NCBI RefSeq assembly: GCF_001999245.1
Contig: NZ_CP019630.1
Coordinates: 806,001-870,000 of the forward strand
Direction of reading: 5' to 3'
Origin: Roseibium algicola
GTDB taxonomy: Bacteria > Pseudomonadota > Alphaproteobacteria > Rhizobiales > Stappiaceae
DNA: 64,000 bases
In this document: positions 7,959 through 17,845 of the stretch, in pieces
How the letters are laid out: every line of letters starts with the position of its first letter
Numbering within the stretch: the stretch's first letter is position 1
Program-made: the position numbers and the translations under genes
The notes under the pieces: generated by a model
Seen by the model: only the letters and a program-made list of their open reading frames with translations
Databases searched by the model: none
Told to the model about the DNA's origin: nothing

Positions 7959-8972
7959 ATGCTTGACAAGAAATCCTTGAGCCGCCTGCTGATGAGCGCG
8001 GCAATTCTCACAATGGGCATGAGCGGCGCGCAGGCTGTCGAAACCTTGCGATTCAGCCATACGGACAACCCTGGCGGATCCCGTCAGCAGGCTGCAGAAC
8101 TGTTTGCGGAGAAGGTCGCGGAATATACGGACGGCCGTTACGAAGTTCAGATCTTCCCGTCCGGATCGCTCGCAAACGATCCGAAAGCCATTGAACTGCT
8201 GCAGCTTGGCGGCATCGACTTCACGGTTTCGGCCACGGGCAGCTACGCCACGCACATGCCGACGCTGAACCTCACTGCCATGCCCTTCCTCGTCGACACC
8301 TACGAGCAGGGTTGGGAACTCTATGACAATTCCGAATGGCTGCAGGGAGAATTCGCCAAGCTGCCGGAAAAGGGTTTCCGGGTACTGTCGACTTGGGAAG
8401 CCGGGTTCCGCAGCTTCACCACCAACGAACCGCTGAATTCGCCAGAAGACGCCAAGTCCATGAAAATGCGCGTCTTCCCGAACGACATGATCCGCTGGTC
8501 GATGGAAGCCATCGGTTTCCAGACGGTCGTGATGCCGATTACCGACGTCTACATTTCCATTCAGCAGGGCATCGTCAACGGCCAGGAGAACCCGGTCGAC
8601 ACCATCAAGTCACTGCGGTTCTATGAAGTTGCGCCCTACATCACGCTGACACGCCACGTCTACAGCCCTCTGCCCCTGACGGTCGCCGAAAAGACCTGGC
8701 AGTCCTTTTCCGACGAAGACAAGGAAGCCGTGATGAAAGCTGCAGCCGATTCCGCAGCCTTCAGCCGAAACCTCGTCAAGAGTTCGGTCGAAAGCCAACT
8801 CACGGAAATGCAGGAATCCGGCGCCACGGTCAGCGTTCCCGATATCGCGCCGTTCCGCGAGGCTGTGCAGTCGGTCTACGCAAAGGCCAAGGATGTCTAC
8901 GGCGAGGAAGCCGTCGACCAGATCCTGTCAGATGCGGCAGCGATCCGCGAAAAACTCCCGGCCCAGAACTGA
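7959..8972 (+). CDS. TRAP transporter solute-binding protein (DctP type)
   Basis: This is the periplasmic receptor of a tripartite ATP-independent transporter for organic acids. The 337-aa precursor has a signal peptide (MLDKKSLSRLLMSAAILTM... cleaved after AQA near residue 26). The mature part starts VETLRFSHTDNPGGSRQQAAELFAEKV, typical of DctP proteins. The family's carboxylate-binding arginine is probably R171 in MKMRVFPN. A GGGAGGAG ribosome site precedes the ATG at 7959. It is the first gene of the tetronate operon. A palindromic repeat and a strong stem-loop separate it from dctQ. Confidence 0.93.
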   Translation: MLDKKSLSRLLMSAAILTMGMSGAQAVETLRFSHTDNPGGSRQQAAELFAEKVAEYTDGRYEVQIFPSGSLANDPKAIELLQLGGIDFTVSATGSYATHMPTLNLTAMPFLVDTYEQGWELYDNSEWLQGEFAKLPEKGFRVLSTWEAGFRSFTTNEPLNSPEDAKSMKMRVFPNDMIRWSMEAIGFQTVVMPITDVYISIQQGIVNGQENPVDTIKSLRFYEVAPYITLTRHVYSPLPLTVAEKTWQSFSDEDKEAVMKAAADSAAFSRNLVKSSVESQLTEMQESGATVSVPDIAPFREAVQSVYAKAKDVYGEEAVDQILSDAAAIREKLPAQN

Positions 8973-9044
8973 TCAGGCAACGAGATCAACGCACGGGTGA
9001 TCGAGCCGGTTGCCCGTTGAACAGTTGATCGTTTCTTGTGGGTC

Positions 9045-9088
9045 GGAGCGCCGAACGGCGTTCGAAAGAACGCAGGGTGCTCCGGGGC
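9045..9088. repeat. Short palindromic intergenic repeat, copy A
   Basis: A 44-bp element begins GGAGCGCC and ends GGGTGCTCCGGGG, with GAACGCAGG inside. The ends pair as a hairpin. A related copy (36555-36598) shares GAACGCAGG, TGCTCCGGGG and the GGAGC start. Both copies lie immediately 3' of a solute-binding-protein gene. Confidence 0.6.
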
Positions 9089-9094
9089 TCAACT

Positions 9095-9133
9095 GCCGGA
9101 ACCGCACGTCACGCGGCGGTTCCGGCCCTTTTC
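9095..9133 (+). terminator. Intra-operon stem-loop / partial terminator between dctP and dctQ
   Basis: GCCGGAACCGC (9095-9105) pairs perfectly with GCGGTTCCGGC (9116-9126) around a 10-nt loop, followed by CCTTTTC. An 11-bp GC-rich stem with a short T-run inside an operon should attenuate dctQM and downstream genes and protect the dctP mRNA 3' end, giving excess binding protein. Confidence 0.7.
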
Positions 9134-9148
9134 AAGAAGAGACGACCC

Positions 9149-9679
9149 TTGGATTACCGAGATCACTATCCGGCTGCGCTTCGCTGGCTCAGCCACCTGG
9201 TCGATATATGCCTGGCGCTCGGCGGCTTTTCGATCGTCACCCTGGTGTTCTGCAACGCCTGGCTTCGCGGCTTCGCCGGCTTCGACCTCGCATGGTCGCT
9301 GGAAGTGACCAGCTTCCTGCTGCTCTGGAGCACCTTCATCGGCTGTGCGGCAGCGGTTGCCCGGGGCGCGCACATGCGCGTTACCGAAGTTGTCGAGAAA
9401 CTGGTGCCGCTGACGGGTCAACGTGTCTTGTCGATCGCAATCGACGTGATCATTGTCGTCCTGCTGCTCAGCCTGATCTACACCGGTGTCAATATCTCGA
9501 TCCATACCTGGGCACAGAAGACAACGGTTCTCTACTGGCCTGCCGGTCTGCTCTACGCGTCCATGCCAGCCGGCATGACACTGACCCTGATCTTCCATCT
9601 CTTCAACATGGTCTACGACCTCAAAAATCCTGTCGTTCCTCATGCAGCGCACTCAGATGGCGGCGAGGCCCTCTCATGA
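9149..9679 (+). CDS. TRAP transporter small permease subunit (DctQ type)
   Basis: The small membrane subunit couples to the large DctM-type permease. Four hydrophobic segments are visible in about 176 aa, with the family-like stretch GCAAAVARGAHMRVTEVVEKL. The start is uncertain. The TTG at 9149 (LDYRDHYPAALRW) begins just after the stem-loop and gives the usual length. The open frame reaches back to 9038, but that would code through the palindromic repeat and hairpin. The stop overlaps the dctM ATG (ATGA, 9676-9679). Confidence 0.85.
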   Translation: MDYRDHYPAALRWLSHLVDICLALGGFSIVTLVFCNAWLRGFAGFDLAWSLEVTSFLLLWSTFIGCAAAVARGAHMRVTEVVEKLVPLTGQRVLSIAIDVIIVVLLLSLIYTGVNISIHTWAQKTTVLYWPAGLLYASMPAGMTLTLIFHLFNMVYDLKNPVVPHAAHSDGGEALS

Positions 9680-10959
9680 TCCTGATCTTCGTTGTTGTGG
9701 TCTTCCTGACCTCCGTTTTCATCGGCATTCCGCTGGTCTGGGCAATTCTGATTACCGCTGTCCTGCCGATCATCGTCTTTGATCTCGGCTATCCCTTGCA
9801 GGCGCTGTTCCTGAATTTTATCGGCGGGGTGGAGCCGAACCACTTCCTTGCGATCCCGCTCTTTATCGTCGCCGGGGAAATGATGAGCCGAGGTGGTGTC
9901 GGCCTGCGCATCATCGGCTTTGCAAGGGCTGCCTTCGGCTTCATGGCAGGCGGGCTCGGCATGGTCGTCGTCGGCGCCTCCATGATTTTCGGCGGCATTT
10001 CGGGTTCGGCCATTGCCGACAGTGCAGCCATCGGTTCGGTCATGATCAAGAACATGTCCCGCGAGGGCTACAACACCGCCTTCGCCGCCGGTCTGGTGGC
10101 GGCAGCCGGGACGATCGGCATCATCATCCCACCATCCATTCCGATGCTGATCTACGGCTTTGTCGGCAACGTTTCGGTTGCCGATCTCTTTCTCGGCGGC
10201 ATGGTTCCCGGCATTCTGTTCGGCGCCCTGTTCATGGCGGTTTGTTACTATGTCGGCAAGACCACCAAGTGCGACCCCGGTGGGCGCACCACGACCTTCA
10301 AGGAATTGACCAGTTCCTTCATCGGTACCGCCCCTGCCCTGTTCATGCCGATCGTGATCCTCGGCGGCATTTTCACCGGCTGGGTAACCCCTACGGAAGC
10401 CGCGGCCCTTGCCGTCGTCTACGGCCTGTTCGTGACAACTGTTGTCTACCGGGACTTCAAACTCCGCGATCTGCCGCGTCTTCTTATCGACAGCTTTGTC
10501 ACCAGCGCGGTGGTGATGGTCGTGATCGGTGCAACGACAGTCCTTGGCTGGCTGATCACGCTTGAACAGATGCCCCAGATCCTGGTTGGTTTCGTGCAGA
10601 CGTTTTCAACCGGACCCTGGATGTTTCTGTTGCTGGTCAATGTCGTGCTGCTGGTCCTCGGTCTCGTTCTCGATCCGGTTCCTGCAATCCTGTTGACGGC
10701 ACCGCTGTTCCTGCCGACCGCGCAAGCCTTCGGTGTCGACCCGGTCCATCTGGGTGTGATCATGACCTGCAATGTGGCCGTCGGCCTGTTCACACCTCCG
10801 GTTGGCGCAACACTTTATGTTGCCTCGCGGATATCCGGCGTCGGTGTTTTGTCGATCGCCCGCAACATGGCACCGCTCTACATAGCCGCAATCGCCGCCC
10901 TGCTCGCCGTGACTTACATACCCTTCCTTTCGATGGGTATGGTGAACCTGTTCCGCTGA
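9676..10959 (+). CDS. TRAP transporter large permease subunit (DctM type)
   Basis: The 427-aa protein is the large subunit carrying the Na+-coupled transport pathway, with about 12 hydrophobic segments. Family motifs are clear: FLAIPLFIVAGEMMSRGGV, GASMIFGGISGSAIADSAAIGSVM and AAAGTIGIIIPPSIPMLIYG in the first half, and TPPVGATLYVASRISG near the end. The ATG at 9676 overlaps the dctQ stop. The frame is open far upstream through dctQ sequence, but that part is only a shadow. Ten bases separate its stop from the next gene. Confidence 0.95.
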   Translation: MILIFVVVVFLTSVFIGIPLVWAILITAVLPIIVFDLGYPLQALFLNFIGGVEPNHFLAIPLFIVAGEMMSRGGVGLRIIGFARAAFGFMAGGLGMVVVGASMIFGGISGSAIADSAAIGSVMIKNMSREGYNTAFAAGLVAAAGTIGIIIPPSIPMLIYGFVGNVSVADLFLGGMVPGILFGALFMAVCYYVGKTTKCDPGGRTTTFKELTSSFIGTAPALFMPIVILGGIFTGWVTPTEAAALAVVYGLFVTTVVYRDFKLRDLPRLLIDSFVTSAVVMVVIGATTVLGWLITLEQMPQILVGFVQTFSTGPWMFLLLVNVVLLVLGLVLDPVPAILLTAPLFLPTAQAFGVDPVHLGVIMTCNVAVGLFTPPVGATLYVASRISGVGVLSIARNMAPLYIAAIAALLAVTYIPFLSMGMVNLFR

Positions 10960-10969
10960 GGAGAAGAAC

Positions 10970-11260
10970 ATGTATGCCGTAACGGTGGTGTTTCAGATCA
11001 AAGTCGAGGCGGTGGAGGATTTTCTGCCGCTCATGATCGCAAACGCCGAAGCGTCCCTGAAGGACGAACCCGGATGCAGGCAATTCGACGTCTGCACCGA
11101 CCCTGATCGCCCCGGCGATGTGTTTCTCTATGAACTTTATGACGACGCCGACGCCTTTCAGGCGCATCTGCAAACCCCTCACTTCAAGTCGTTCGATGCA
11201 AAGGTTGCCGGAATGATCGCGCAGAAAACGGTCCGAACCTACGCGAAGGTGGCCTCATGA
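10970..11260 (+). CDS. Antibiotic biosynthesis monooxygenase (ABM) domain protein, YgiN/LsrG-like
   Basis: The 96-aa protein is a single ferredoxin-like ABM domain (MYAVTVVFQIKVEAVEDFLPLM ... EPGCRQFDVCTDPDRPGDVFLYELYDDADAFQAHLQTPHF). Members include quinol monooxygenases and the AI-2-phosphate isomerase LsrG. Inside a sugar-acid operon an isomerase or mutase role on an oxo-tetronate is plausible but unproven. AGGAGAAG precedes the ATG, and its stop overlaps the next start (ATGA). Confidence 0.82.
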   Translation: MYAVTVVFQIKVEAVEDFLPLMIANAEASLKDEPGCRQFDVCTDPDRPGDVFLYELYDDADAFQAHLQTPHFKSFDAKVAGMIAQKTVRTYAKVAS

Positions 11261-12054
11261 GCCCCTGGCAGGTTTTCGCGCTCAAATATGCCGACAGGAA
11301 TGCGCGCACGCGCAAGGACAGTTTCCTGTTCGACGACAACCACGACCAGCCACACGAGATGGATTACTTCATCTGGGTGCTGCGGCGACAGGACGAGATC
11401 ATCCTGGTCGACACAGGTTACGACGGCGAGGAAGGTACGCGGCGCGGCCGTCCTGTCCGGCTCAATCCGGTAGAGGCCCTGGCCCCTCTCGGCATTGAAC
11501 CTGAGGCTGTGACGACCATCATCGTCACCCATCTGCATTATGACCACGCGGGCGGCTTGAAGCATTTTTCCAATGCCACCATCCATCTGCAGGCAGCGGA
11601 AATGGCTTTCGCCACAGGTCCCTGCATGTGCCAGGGCGCGATGAAGGCTCCCTACACCGCGGACCATGTCTGTGAAGCTGTGCAAAGGCTCTACTCTGGC
11701 CGGGTAATCTTTCATGAAGGAGATGGCGAAGTCCGGGAAGGACTTACAGTTCATCGCATTGGCGGGCACAGCAAGGGATTGCAGGCGGTTCGTGTACTGA
11801 CAGAAGCCGGCTGGATGTGCCTGGCTTCCGACGCAGCGCACTACTACGAGAATTTCCTGGACGCCAAACCGTTCCCGATCGTGGTCGACATGCAGGACAT
11901 GCTGGATGGTTTTGGAACCATTCAGCACCTTGCCAGCTCGATAGACCTTGTTGTGCCGGGACATGACCCCCTGGTACGAACGCTCTTTCCGCAACACGGC
12001 CCGGATCACATCTTCCGTCTCGACCGTGGTCCGCTCAAGGGGATCCGCTCATGA
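11257..12054 (+). CDS. Metallo-beta-lactamase-fold hydrolase, AHL-lactonase-like
   Basis: This 265-aa dinuclear-zinc hydrolase carries HLHYDH at residues 92-97 (HxHxDH), a later GGHSKG, ASDAAHYYEN and a C-terminal PGHDP, which together supply the metal ligands. Sequence style matches the N-acyl-homoserine-lactonase family, so it should open a lactone ring. Because it sits between a TRAP transporter and tetronate enzymes with 4-bp overlaps on both sides, a four-carbon sugar lactone (threono- or erythronolactone) is a likelier substrate than a quorum signal. No signal peptide is visible, so it acts in the cytoplasm. Confidence 0.85.
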   Translation: MSPWQVFALKYADRNARTRKDSFLFDDNHDQPHEMDYFIWVLRRQDEIILVDTGYDGEEGTRRGRPVRLNPVEALAPLGIEPEAVTTIIVTHLHYDHAGGLKHFSNATIHLQAAEMAFATGPCMCQGAMKAPYTADHVCEAVQRLYSGRVIFHEGDGEVREGLTVHRIGGHSKGLQAVRVLTEAGWMCLASDAAHYYENFLDAKPFPIVVDMQDMLDGFGTIQHLASSIDLVVPGHDPLVRTLFPQHGPDHIFRLDRGPLKGIRS

Positions 12055-13283
12055 AGCTGGGCGTGATCGCGGATGATTTTACCGGAGCCTCCGACATTGC
12101 ATTGATGCTGTCGGAAGGCGGCATGACGGCGGCTCAATATGTCGGTGTACCCGATGTTCCGGCACTTGCGTCGGTGGACGCCGGCATCATCAGTCTGAAG
12201 TCCCGAACGATCCCAGCTGCACAGGCCGTTGCCCAGTCTCTGCGAGCCTGCGACTGGCTGACCGATCAGGGATGCAAGCAGATTGTCTTCAAGATCTGTT
12301 CGACGTTCGATTCGACCGACGAAGGCAATATCGGCCCGGTGGCGGAAGCCCTTGCCGACAGGCTTGGCGAGACATGTGTGATCGTCTGCCCGGCCTTTCC
12401 GGAAAACGGACGAACCGTCTACCAGGGACATCTCTTCGTCGCAGACAGGCTTTTGAGCGAAAGCGGCATGCGCCACCATCCGTTGACGCCAATGGGCGAC
12501 CCGGACATCCGGCGCGTGCTGGCTCGTCAGACGTCCTGGGCAGTCGGTCATGTCTCCCTCGATCACGTGGCAGATGGTCCGGCCGCAATCAACCTCGCCT
12601 GCCCTGCCGACGGCAAGTCGATGGTGATTGTGGATGCAATCCGCAACGATGATCTTGCCACCATTGGGCGGGCAATCGCGGCACGAAAGCTTCTTGTCGG
12701 GGGCTCGGGCTTGGCACTCGGCTTGCCCAAGAACTTTGGCCACGCGCCTGCGGCAGCGAACTGGACCGGACATTCGGGCAAAGCCGTGGTTCTGTCCGGT
12801 TCATGTTCAATGGCAACTCGCGCCCAGGTGGCGCGCTACAAAGCCATTGCTCCCTCGCGTGAACTGACTGTCGATGACATCATGGCAAAGACACTGTCGG
12901 TGCAGGAAATCGCCGGCTGGGTACTTCGCCAGGACGCATCACCCCTGCTTTATTCCTCCGCCGACCCGGAGGTGGTGGGTGCTGCCCAACAAAAATACGG
13001 CAGGGAAAAAAGCGCGACGGCGATTGAGCAGTTTTTTTCCGATCTGGCTGCGTCACTGTTCAGCGCCGGTGTCAGCCGAATGGTGGTCGCCGGCGGCGAA
13101 ACGTCAGGGGCCGTTGTTTCCGGTCTCGGGGCAAACACGCTGGATATCGGTCCGAAGATTGCGCCGGGTGTTCCCGCGCTCAAGGTGAGCGGTCAGCCGC
13201 TGGCGCTGGCGCTGAAATCCGGCAACTTCGGTGGACCGAACTTCTTCTCCGAGGCGCTCAGCGTTCTGGAGACAAGCCGATGA
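12051..13283 (+). CDS. otnK: 3-oxo-tetronate kinase (DUF1537 / four-carbon acid sugar kinase)
   Basis: The 410-aa protein starts MKLGVIADDFTGASDIALML, the hallmark of the DUF1537 N-terminal domain, and has FKICSTFDSTDEGNIGPVAEAL and CPAFPENGRTVYQGHLFV. The C-terminal nucleotide-binding domain includes VVAGGETSGAVVSGL. OtnK enzymes phosphorylate 3-oxo-tetronates at O4. Directly downstream is the cognate decarboxylase (4-bp overlap), as in characterised L-threonate/D-erythronate pathways. The usual LtnD or DenD dehydrogenase is absent. Confidence 0.92.
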   Translation: MKLGVIADDFTGASDIALMLSEGGMTAAQYVGVPDVPALASVDAGIISLKSRTIPAAQAVAQSLRACDWLTDQGCKQIVFKICSTFDSTDEGNIGPVAEALADRLGETCVIVCPAFPENGRTVYQGHLFVADRLLSESGMRHHPLTPMGDPDIRRVLARQTSWAVGHVSLDHVADGPAAINLACPADGKSMVIVDAIRNDDLATIGRAIAARKLLVGGSGLALGLPKNFGHAPAAANWTGHSGKAVVLSGSCSMATRAQVARYKAIAPSRELTVDDIMAKTLSVQEIAGWVLRQDASPLLYSSADPEVVGAAQQKYGREKSATAIEQFFSDLAASLFSAGVSRMVVAGGETSGAVVSGLGANTLDIGPKIAPGVPALKVSGQPLALALKSGNFGGPNFFSEALSVLETSR

Positions 13284-13927
13284 GCGAAAGCGCAACCACC
13301 CGCGAACAGATTTGCCTGATGGCAAAATCGATGTTCGACCGTGGTTTGACACATGGATCGACCGGCAATCTCTCCGTTCGTCTGTCGGATGGCACATTGC
13401 TCGTTACCCCGACCGGCTCCTCCATGGGGTTTCTGGACCCGGCCCGGATCAGCCATCTTTCTGTTCAGGGCGAACTGCTTTCGGGTGACAGGCCGACGAA
13501 GGAAATCCCGCTTCACACGGCCTTTTACGAGACCCGCCATTCGGCAGGTGCGGTCGTGCATCTGCATTCGTGCCACTCGGTCGCGCTTTCCCTGTTGCCG
13601 GAGATCGATCCGGACAACGTTCTGCCACCCCTGACGGCCTACGGGATCATGCAGCTCGGCAAGGTGAAGCTTCTGCCGTTTTTCGTGCCGGGAGATCCGG
13701 CAATGGGAGACGCGGTCCGAGGACTTGCAGGCCGTCGTTCTGCCGTTCTGCTGGCCAACCACGGGCCCGTTGTTGCCGGCCGGGATCTGGCCGCCGCCGT
13801 CCATGCCATGGAAGAGCTGGAAGCAACAGCCAGACTTGCCCTTCTGCTTCGCGGCACTGCCGCAGCGGCGCTCAATCCGGACCAGATCGGCCGGATCGTC
13901 GAGCGCTACGACGTTGATTGGATTTGA
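13280..13927 (+). CDS. otnC: 3-oxo-tetronate 4-phosphate decarboxylase (class II aldolase family)
   Basis: The 215-aa enzyme of the class II aldolase/adducin fold is expected to decarboxylate 3-oxo-tetronate 4-phosphate to dihydroxyacetone phosphate. The N-terminal GLTHGSTGNLSVRL, the TPTGSSMGFLDP loop, the zinc histidines of VVHLHSCHS and ANHGPVVAG near the C-terminus are all present. The glutamate in KEIPLHTAFYETR corresponds to the catalytic acid of the family. It is coupled to otnK by ATGA. Confidence 0.9.
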   Translation: MSESATTREQICLMAKSMFDRGLTHGSTGNLSVRLSDGTLLVTPTGSSMGFLDPARISHLSVQGELLSGDRPTKEIPLHTAFYETRHSAGAVVHLHSCHSVALSLLPEIDPDNVLPPLTAYGIMQLGKVKLLPFFVPGDPAMGDAVRGLAGRRSAVLLANHGPVVAGRDLAAAVHAMEELEATARLALLLRGTAAAALNPDQIGRIVERYDVDWI

Positions 13928-13938
13928 GGAACAGTCCC

Positions 13939-15054
13939 ATGAAAATTGCCCTGATAAAAGGTGACGGTATTGGCGTCGATGTGGCGGAAGCAGCCATTGC
14001 CGTGCTGGAAACAGCCTTGAAGCACACGGGAGAACCCGCGCCCCGCTATGACGAGATCCAGGCAGGGGCGGGTTACTTCAAGGAGACTGGCCTCGACATC
14101 GAAGACGGCGGAGAGGAACGCGCGGGGCTTGCCGATGCAATTTTCCTTGGAGCCATCGGCCTTCCCTCGATCCGGCATGCAAACGGCACGGAGATCTCGC
14201 CGCATTTGCGCCTGCGCGATCGCTTTGGGCTTTATGCGGGTGTTCGCCCGGTCAAAGCCTACCCCAACGCACCGCAAAGGCTCGCCGATCCGCGCGCTGC
14301 CGGTATCGATCTCGTTATCCTGCGGGAATCTACCGAAGGGCTGTTCTACTCTGCAGCGGCACACAAGCGCAGCCTCGTAGTCAATGATGACGAAGTGCAG
14401 GACGTTTTGCGCATCACGCGCAAAACCACCACCAAGCTGCATCGCTTTGCATTCAACCTTGCCCGCAAACGGCGCGAGCGCGGCCATCCGGGCAGGCTCA
14501 CCTGTGTCGACAAGGCGAATGTGTTCACCTCTCTGGCCTTCTTCCGCCAGATCTTCGACGAAGTGAAATCGGAATTTGCAGACGTGCCTGTCGGCTACAA
14601 TTACGTCGACGCACAAGCGCTCGACCTGGTGCGCAAGCCCTGGGAGTTCGACGTTCTGGTGATGGAAAACATGTTCGGCGACATTCTTTCGGACCTTGCC
14701 GGTGGCCTGGTGGGTGGCATGGGCATGGCCGCCTGTGGGGAGATCGGCGACACCACCGGATTGTTTCAGCCTGCCCACGGCAGTGCCCCCGACATCATGG
14801 GAGAAGACAAGGCCAACCCGCTGGCCGCGATCTTGAGTGCTGCGTTGATGCTGGACTATCTCGCCGACAAGTTGGACAAGCCCTCCCTTGCCGATGCCGC
14901 AGACCTGATCAATTGCGCAGTCGACACCGGCTTTCAGGAAAATGTGTTGCGACCGATGGAATTCGGAGGTGACATGGGAACCAGGGCGGTCACGAACCAG
15001 CTGCTTACGCTTATCGGTTCATCGACTGCGATCAGAAGGTCTGCCAGCGCCTAG
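13939..15054 (+). CDS. Isocitrate/isopropylmalate dehydrogenase family protein, tartrate-dehydrogenase-like
   Basis: The 371-aa protein is a beta-hydroxyacid oxidative decarboxylase-fold enzyme that uses NAD(P)+ and a divalent metal. Seen are [14 protein letters not shown] at the start, [19 protein letters not shown] with substrate-binding arginines, [16 protein letters not shown] and [19 protein letters not shown], which carries the metal-binding aspartates. It is not placed with leu genes and is longer and different from LeuB, so tartrate or a 4-carbon hydroxyacid is likelier. Here it may supply the 3-oxo substrate for OtnK. The ATG at 13939 has GAGGAACAG upstream. It is last in the operon and converges on the lacI-type gene. 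Confidence 0.87.
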   Translation: MKIALIKGDGIGVDVAEAAIAVLETALKHTGEPAPRYDEIQAGAGYFKETGLDIEDGGEERAGLADAIFLGAIGLPSIRHANGTEISPHLRLRDRFGLYAGVRPVKAYPNAPQRLADPRAAGIDLVILRESTEGLFYSAAAHKRSLVVNDDEVQDVLRITRKTTTKLHRFAFNLARKRRERGHPGRLTCVDKANVFTSLAFFRQIFDEVKSEFADVPVGYNYVDAQALDLVRKPWEFDVLVMENMFGDILSDLAGGLVGGMGMAACGEIGDTTGLFQPAHGSAPDIMGEDKANPLAAILSAALMLDYLADKLDKPSLADAADLINCAVDTGFQENVLRPMEFGGDMGTRAVTNQLLTLIGSSTAIRRSASA

Positions 15055-15082
15055 TACGCACTGGCATCAAGCCGACAGTACG

Positions 15083-16117
15083 TCACTTCAGCTTGCGGGA
15101 AATGCCACCACAGCTCTCGCGCACGATGAGATCCCCGTGCAGCAGATGAGTGCGCGTTTCCAAGGACCGGTTCGCAAGGCGATCAAGCAGGATTGTCATG
15201 GCCTTTTCGCCGATATGTTGCCGGGGTTGGCGAATTGTCGTCAATCCGGGCGTGAAATTGTTGGCAAAGGGAATGTCGTCGAAACCAAGCACGGAGAAAT
15301 CTTCCGGGACGCGGTAGCCACGCAGTTGAAGTGCCGAGATGACCCCGATCGCCGTGTTGTCGTTGAAACAGAAGAATGCGGTCGGCAGGTCGTCCTTGAT
15401 GAACAGCCGTTCGACGGCGGCACGCCCGCTCTCGCTGGAGCCGTCGCCCTCCACGCGCCAGTCGTGCAGTGCCTCGGGTGATTCTCTCAACCCTTGCAGA
15501 TATCCGGAATGGCGAAGATCGCTGCGGATGTCGGCGGGCCCGCCGGAAATATAGGTGATCCGCCGATGCCCCAGGGAGATCAGATATTCGGTCGCCACCT
15601 TGGAGGCCGCGACATCATCCACGCCAACGTAGCTGATTTCGGGATTCGAGACCGGACGCTCGGTCGCAACGATCGGCGGCAGGTTGGTGAGCGGTGTTTG
15701 TGGCTGCCCGGCAACCGGAATATGTCCTGTCAGCAAGACAAGCCCGTCGGCCATGCCCGTCGACAGGAAACGCAGGTAGTTCTGCTCCAGTCCGCTGGTA
15801 CCTTCGGTGTTGCCGATGAGGACACCATAACCACGGTCGTTTGCCGCCTTTTCCAGCCCTGTCAGAATGCCGGCAAAGTTTGGATCAGCAATGGAAGACG
15901 CCAGCACCAGCACCATCTGCGAGCGCTGCATGCGCAGGTTCTGCGCCATGGCATTGGCGGTGTAGCCGGTTCGGGCAATGGCGGCCGTAACCTTCTTGCG
16001 CGTGCTCTCGGCAACCTTCTCCGGCGAGCGCAAGGCCCTGCTGACGGTCGCGATGGATACGCCCGCCAGTTTCGCAACGTCTTCAATGGTCGCCGGCCGC
16101 TCGCCCGGTTCGCTCAT
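15083..16117 (-). CDS. LacI-family transcriptional regulator
   Basis: The 344-aa protein has the LacI helix-turn-helix and hinge ([35 protein letters not shown], residues 9-43, and ANAMAQNLR) followed by a periplasmic-binding-protein-like effector domain ([53 protein letters not shown]). It is divergent from a CUT2 ABC transporter operon, and three matching operator-like sequences lie between them at 16208-16264. It most likely represses that operon and senses its sugar. Confidence 0.93.
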   Translation of the reverse strand: MSEPGERPATIEDVAKLAGVSIATVSRALRSPEKVAESTRKKVTAAIARTGYTANAMAQNLRMQRSQMVLVLASSIADPNFAGILTGLEKAANDRGYGVLIGNTEGTSGLEQNYLRFLSTGMADGLVLLTGHIPVAGQPQTPLTNLPPIVATERPVSNPEISYVGVDDVAASKVATEYLISLGHRRITYISGGPADIRSDLRHSGYLQGLRESPEALHDWRVEGDGSSESGRAAVERLFIKDDLPTAFFCFNDNTAIGVISALQLRGYRVPEDFSVLGFDDIPFANNFTPGLTTIRQPRQHIGEKAMTILLDRLANRSLETRTHLLHGDLIVRESCGGISRKLK

Positions 16118-16207
16118 TTTCTATTTCCAGACATGCTGCGGTGCGGCCTCGTGGTAAGTCCATGAATCGCAACGCCATCTACGCTGTATAGAACGCATTG
16201 CACATAA

Positions 16208-16264
16208 TGAAAAGGTTTACAGAGGCCAATGTAAAGGTTTACACGATCCATGAAAACGTTTACA
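16208..16264. promoter_or_regulatory. Three phased LacI-family operators
   Basis: Three 14-bp sites share the pattern TGWAAASGTTTACA: TGAAAAGGTTTACA (16208-16221), TGTAAAGGTTTACA (16230-16243) and TGAAAACGTTTACA (16251-16264). The middle one is a near-perfect palindrome around GG and the third has the CG centre typical of LacI sites. Start-to-start distances are 22 and 21 bp, two helical turns, so bound dimers would lie on one face of the DNA. The last site ends 56 bp before the ABC ATPase start codon. Confidence 0.82.
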
Positions 16265-16319
16265 TCAAACGCACAGCGCCATTGAGGAAGAGGGCTTTGG
16301 CGCCTTGGGAGGAACAAGA

Positions 16320-17843
<1,524 letters not shown>

Positions 17844-17845
17844 CC

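Noticed and set aside
9010..9675. Apparent N-terminal extension of the TRAP large permease giving a 649-aa protein
   Set aside because: The extension is the dctQ sequence read in another frame; the ATGA overlap at 9676 and homology fix the start.
13939..15054. Leucine-biosynthesis isopropylmalate dehydrogenase (leuB)
   Set aside because: No leuC or leuD is nearby, the gene is in a catabolic operon, and motif details fit the tartrate-dehydrogenase side of the family better.
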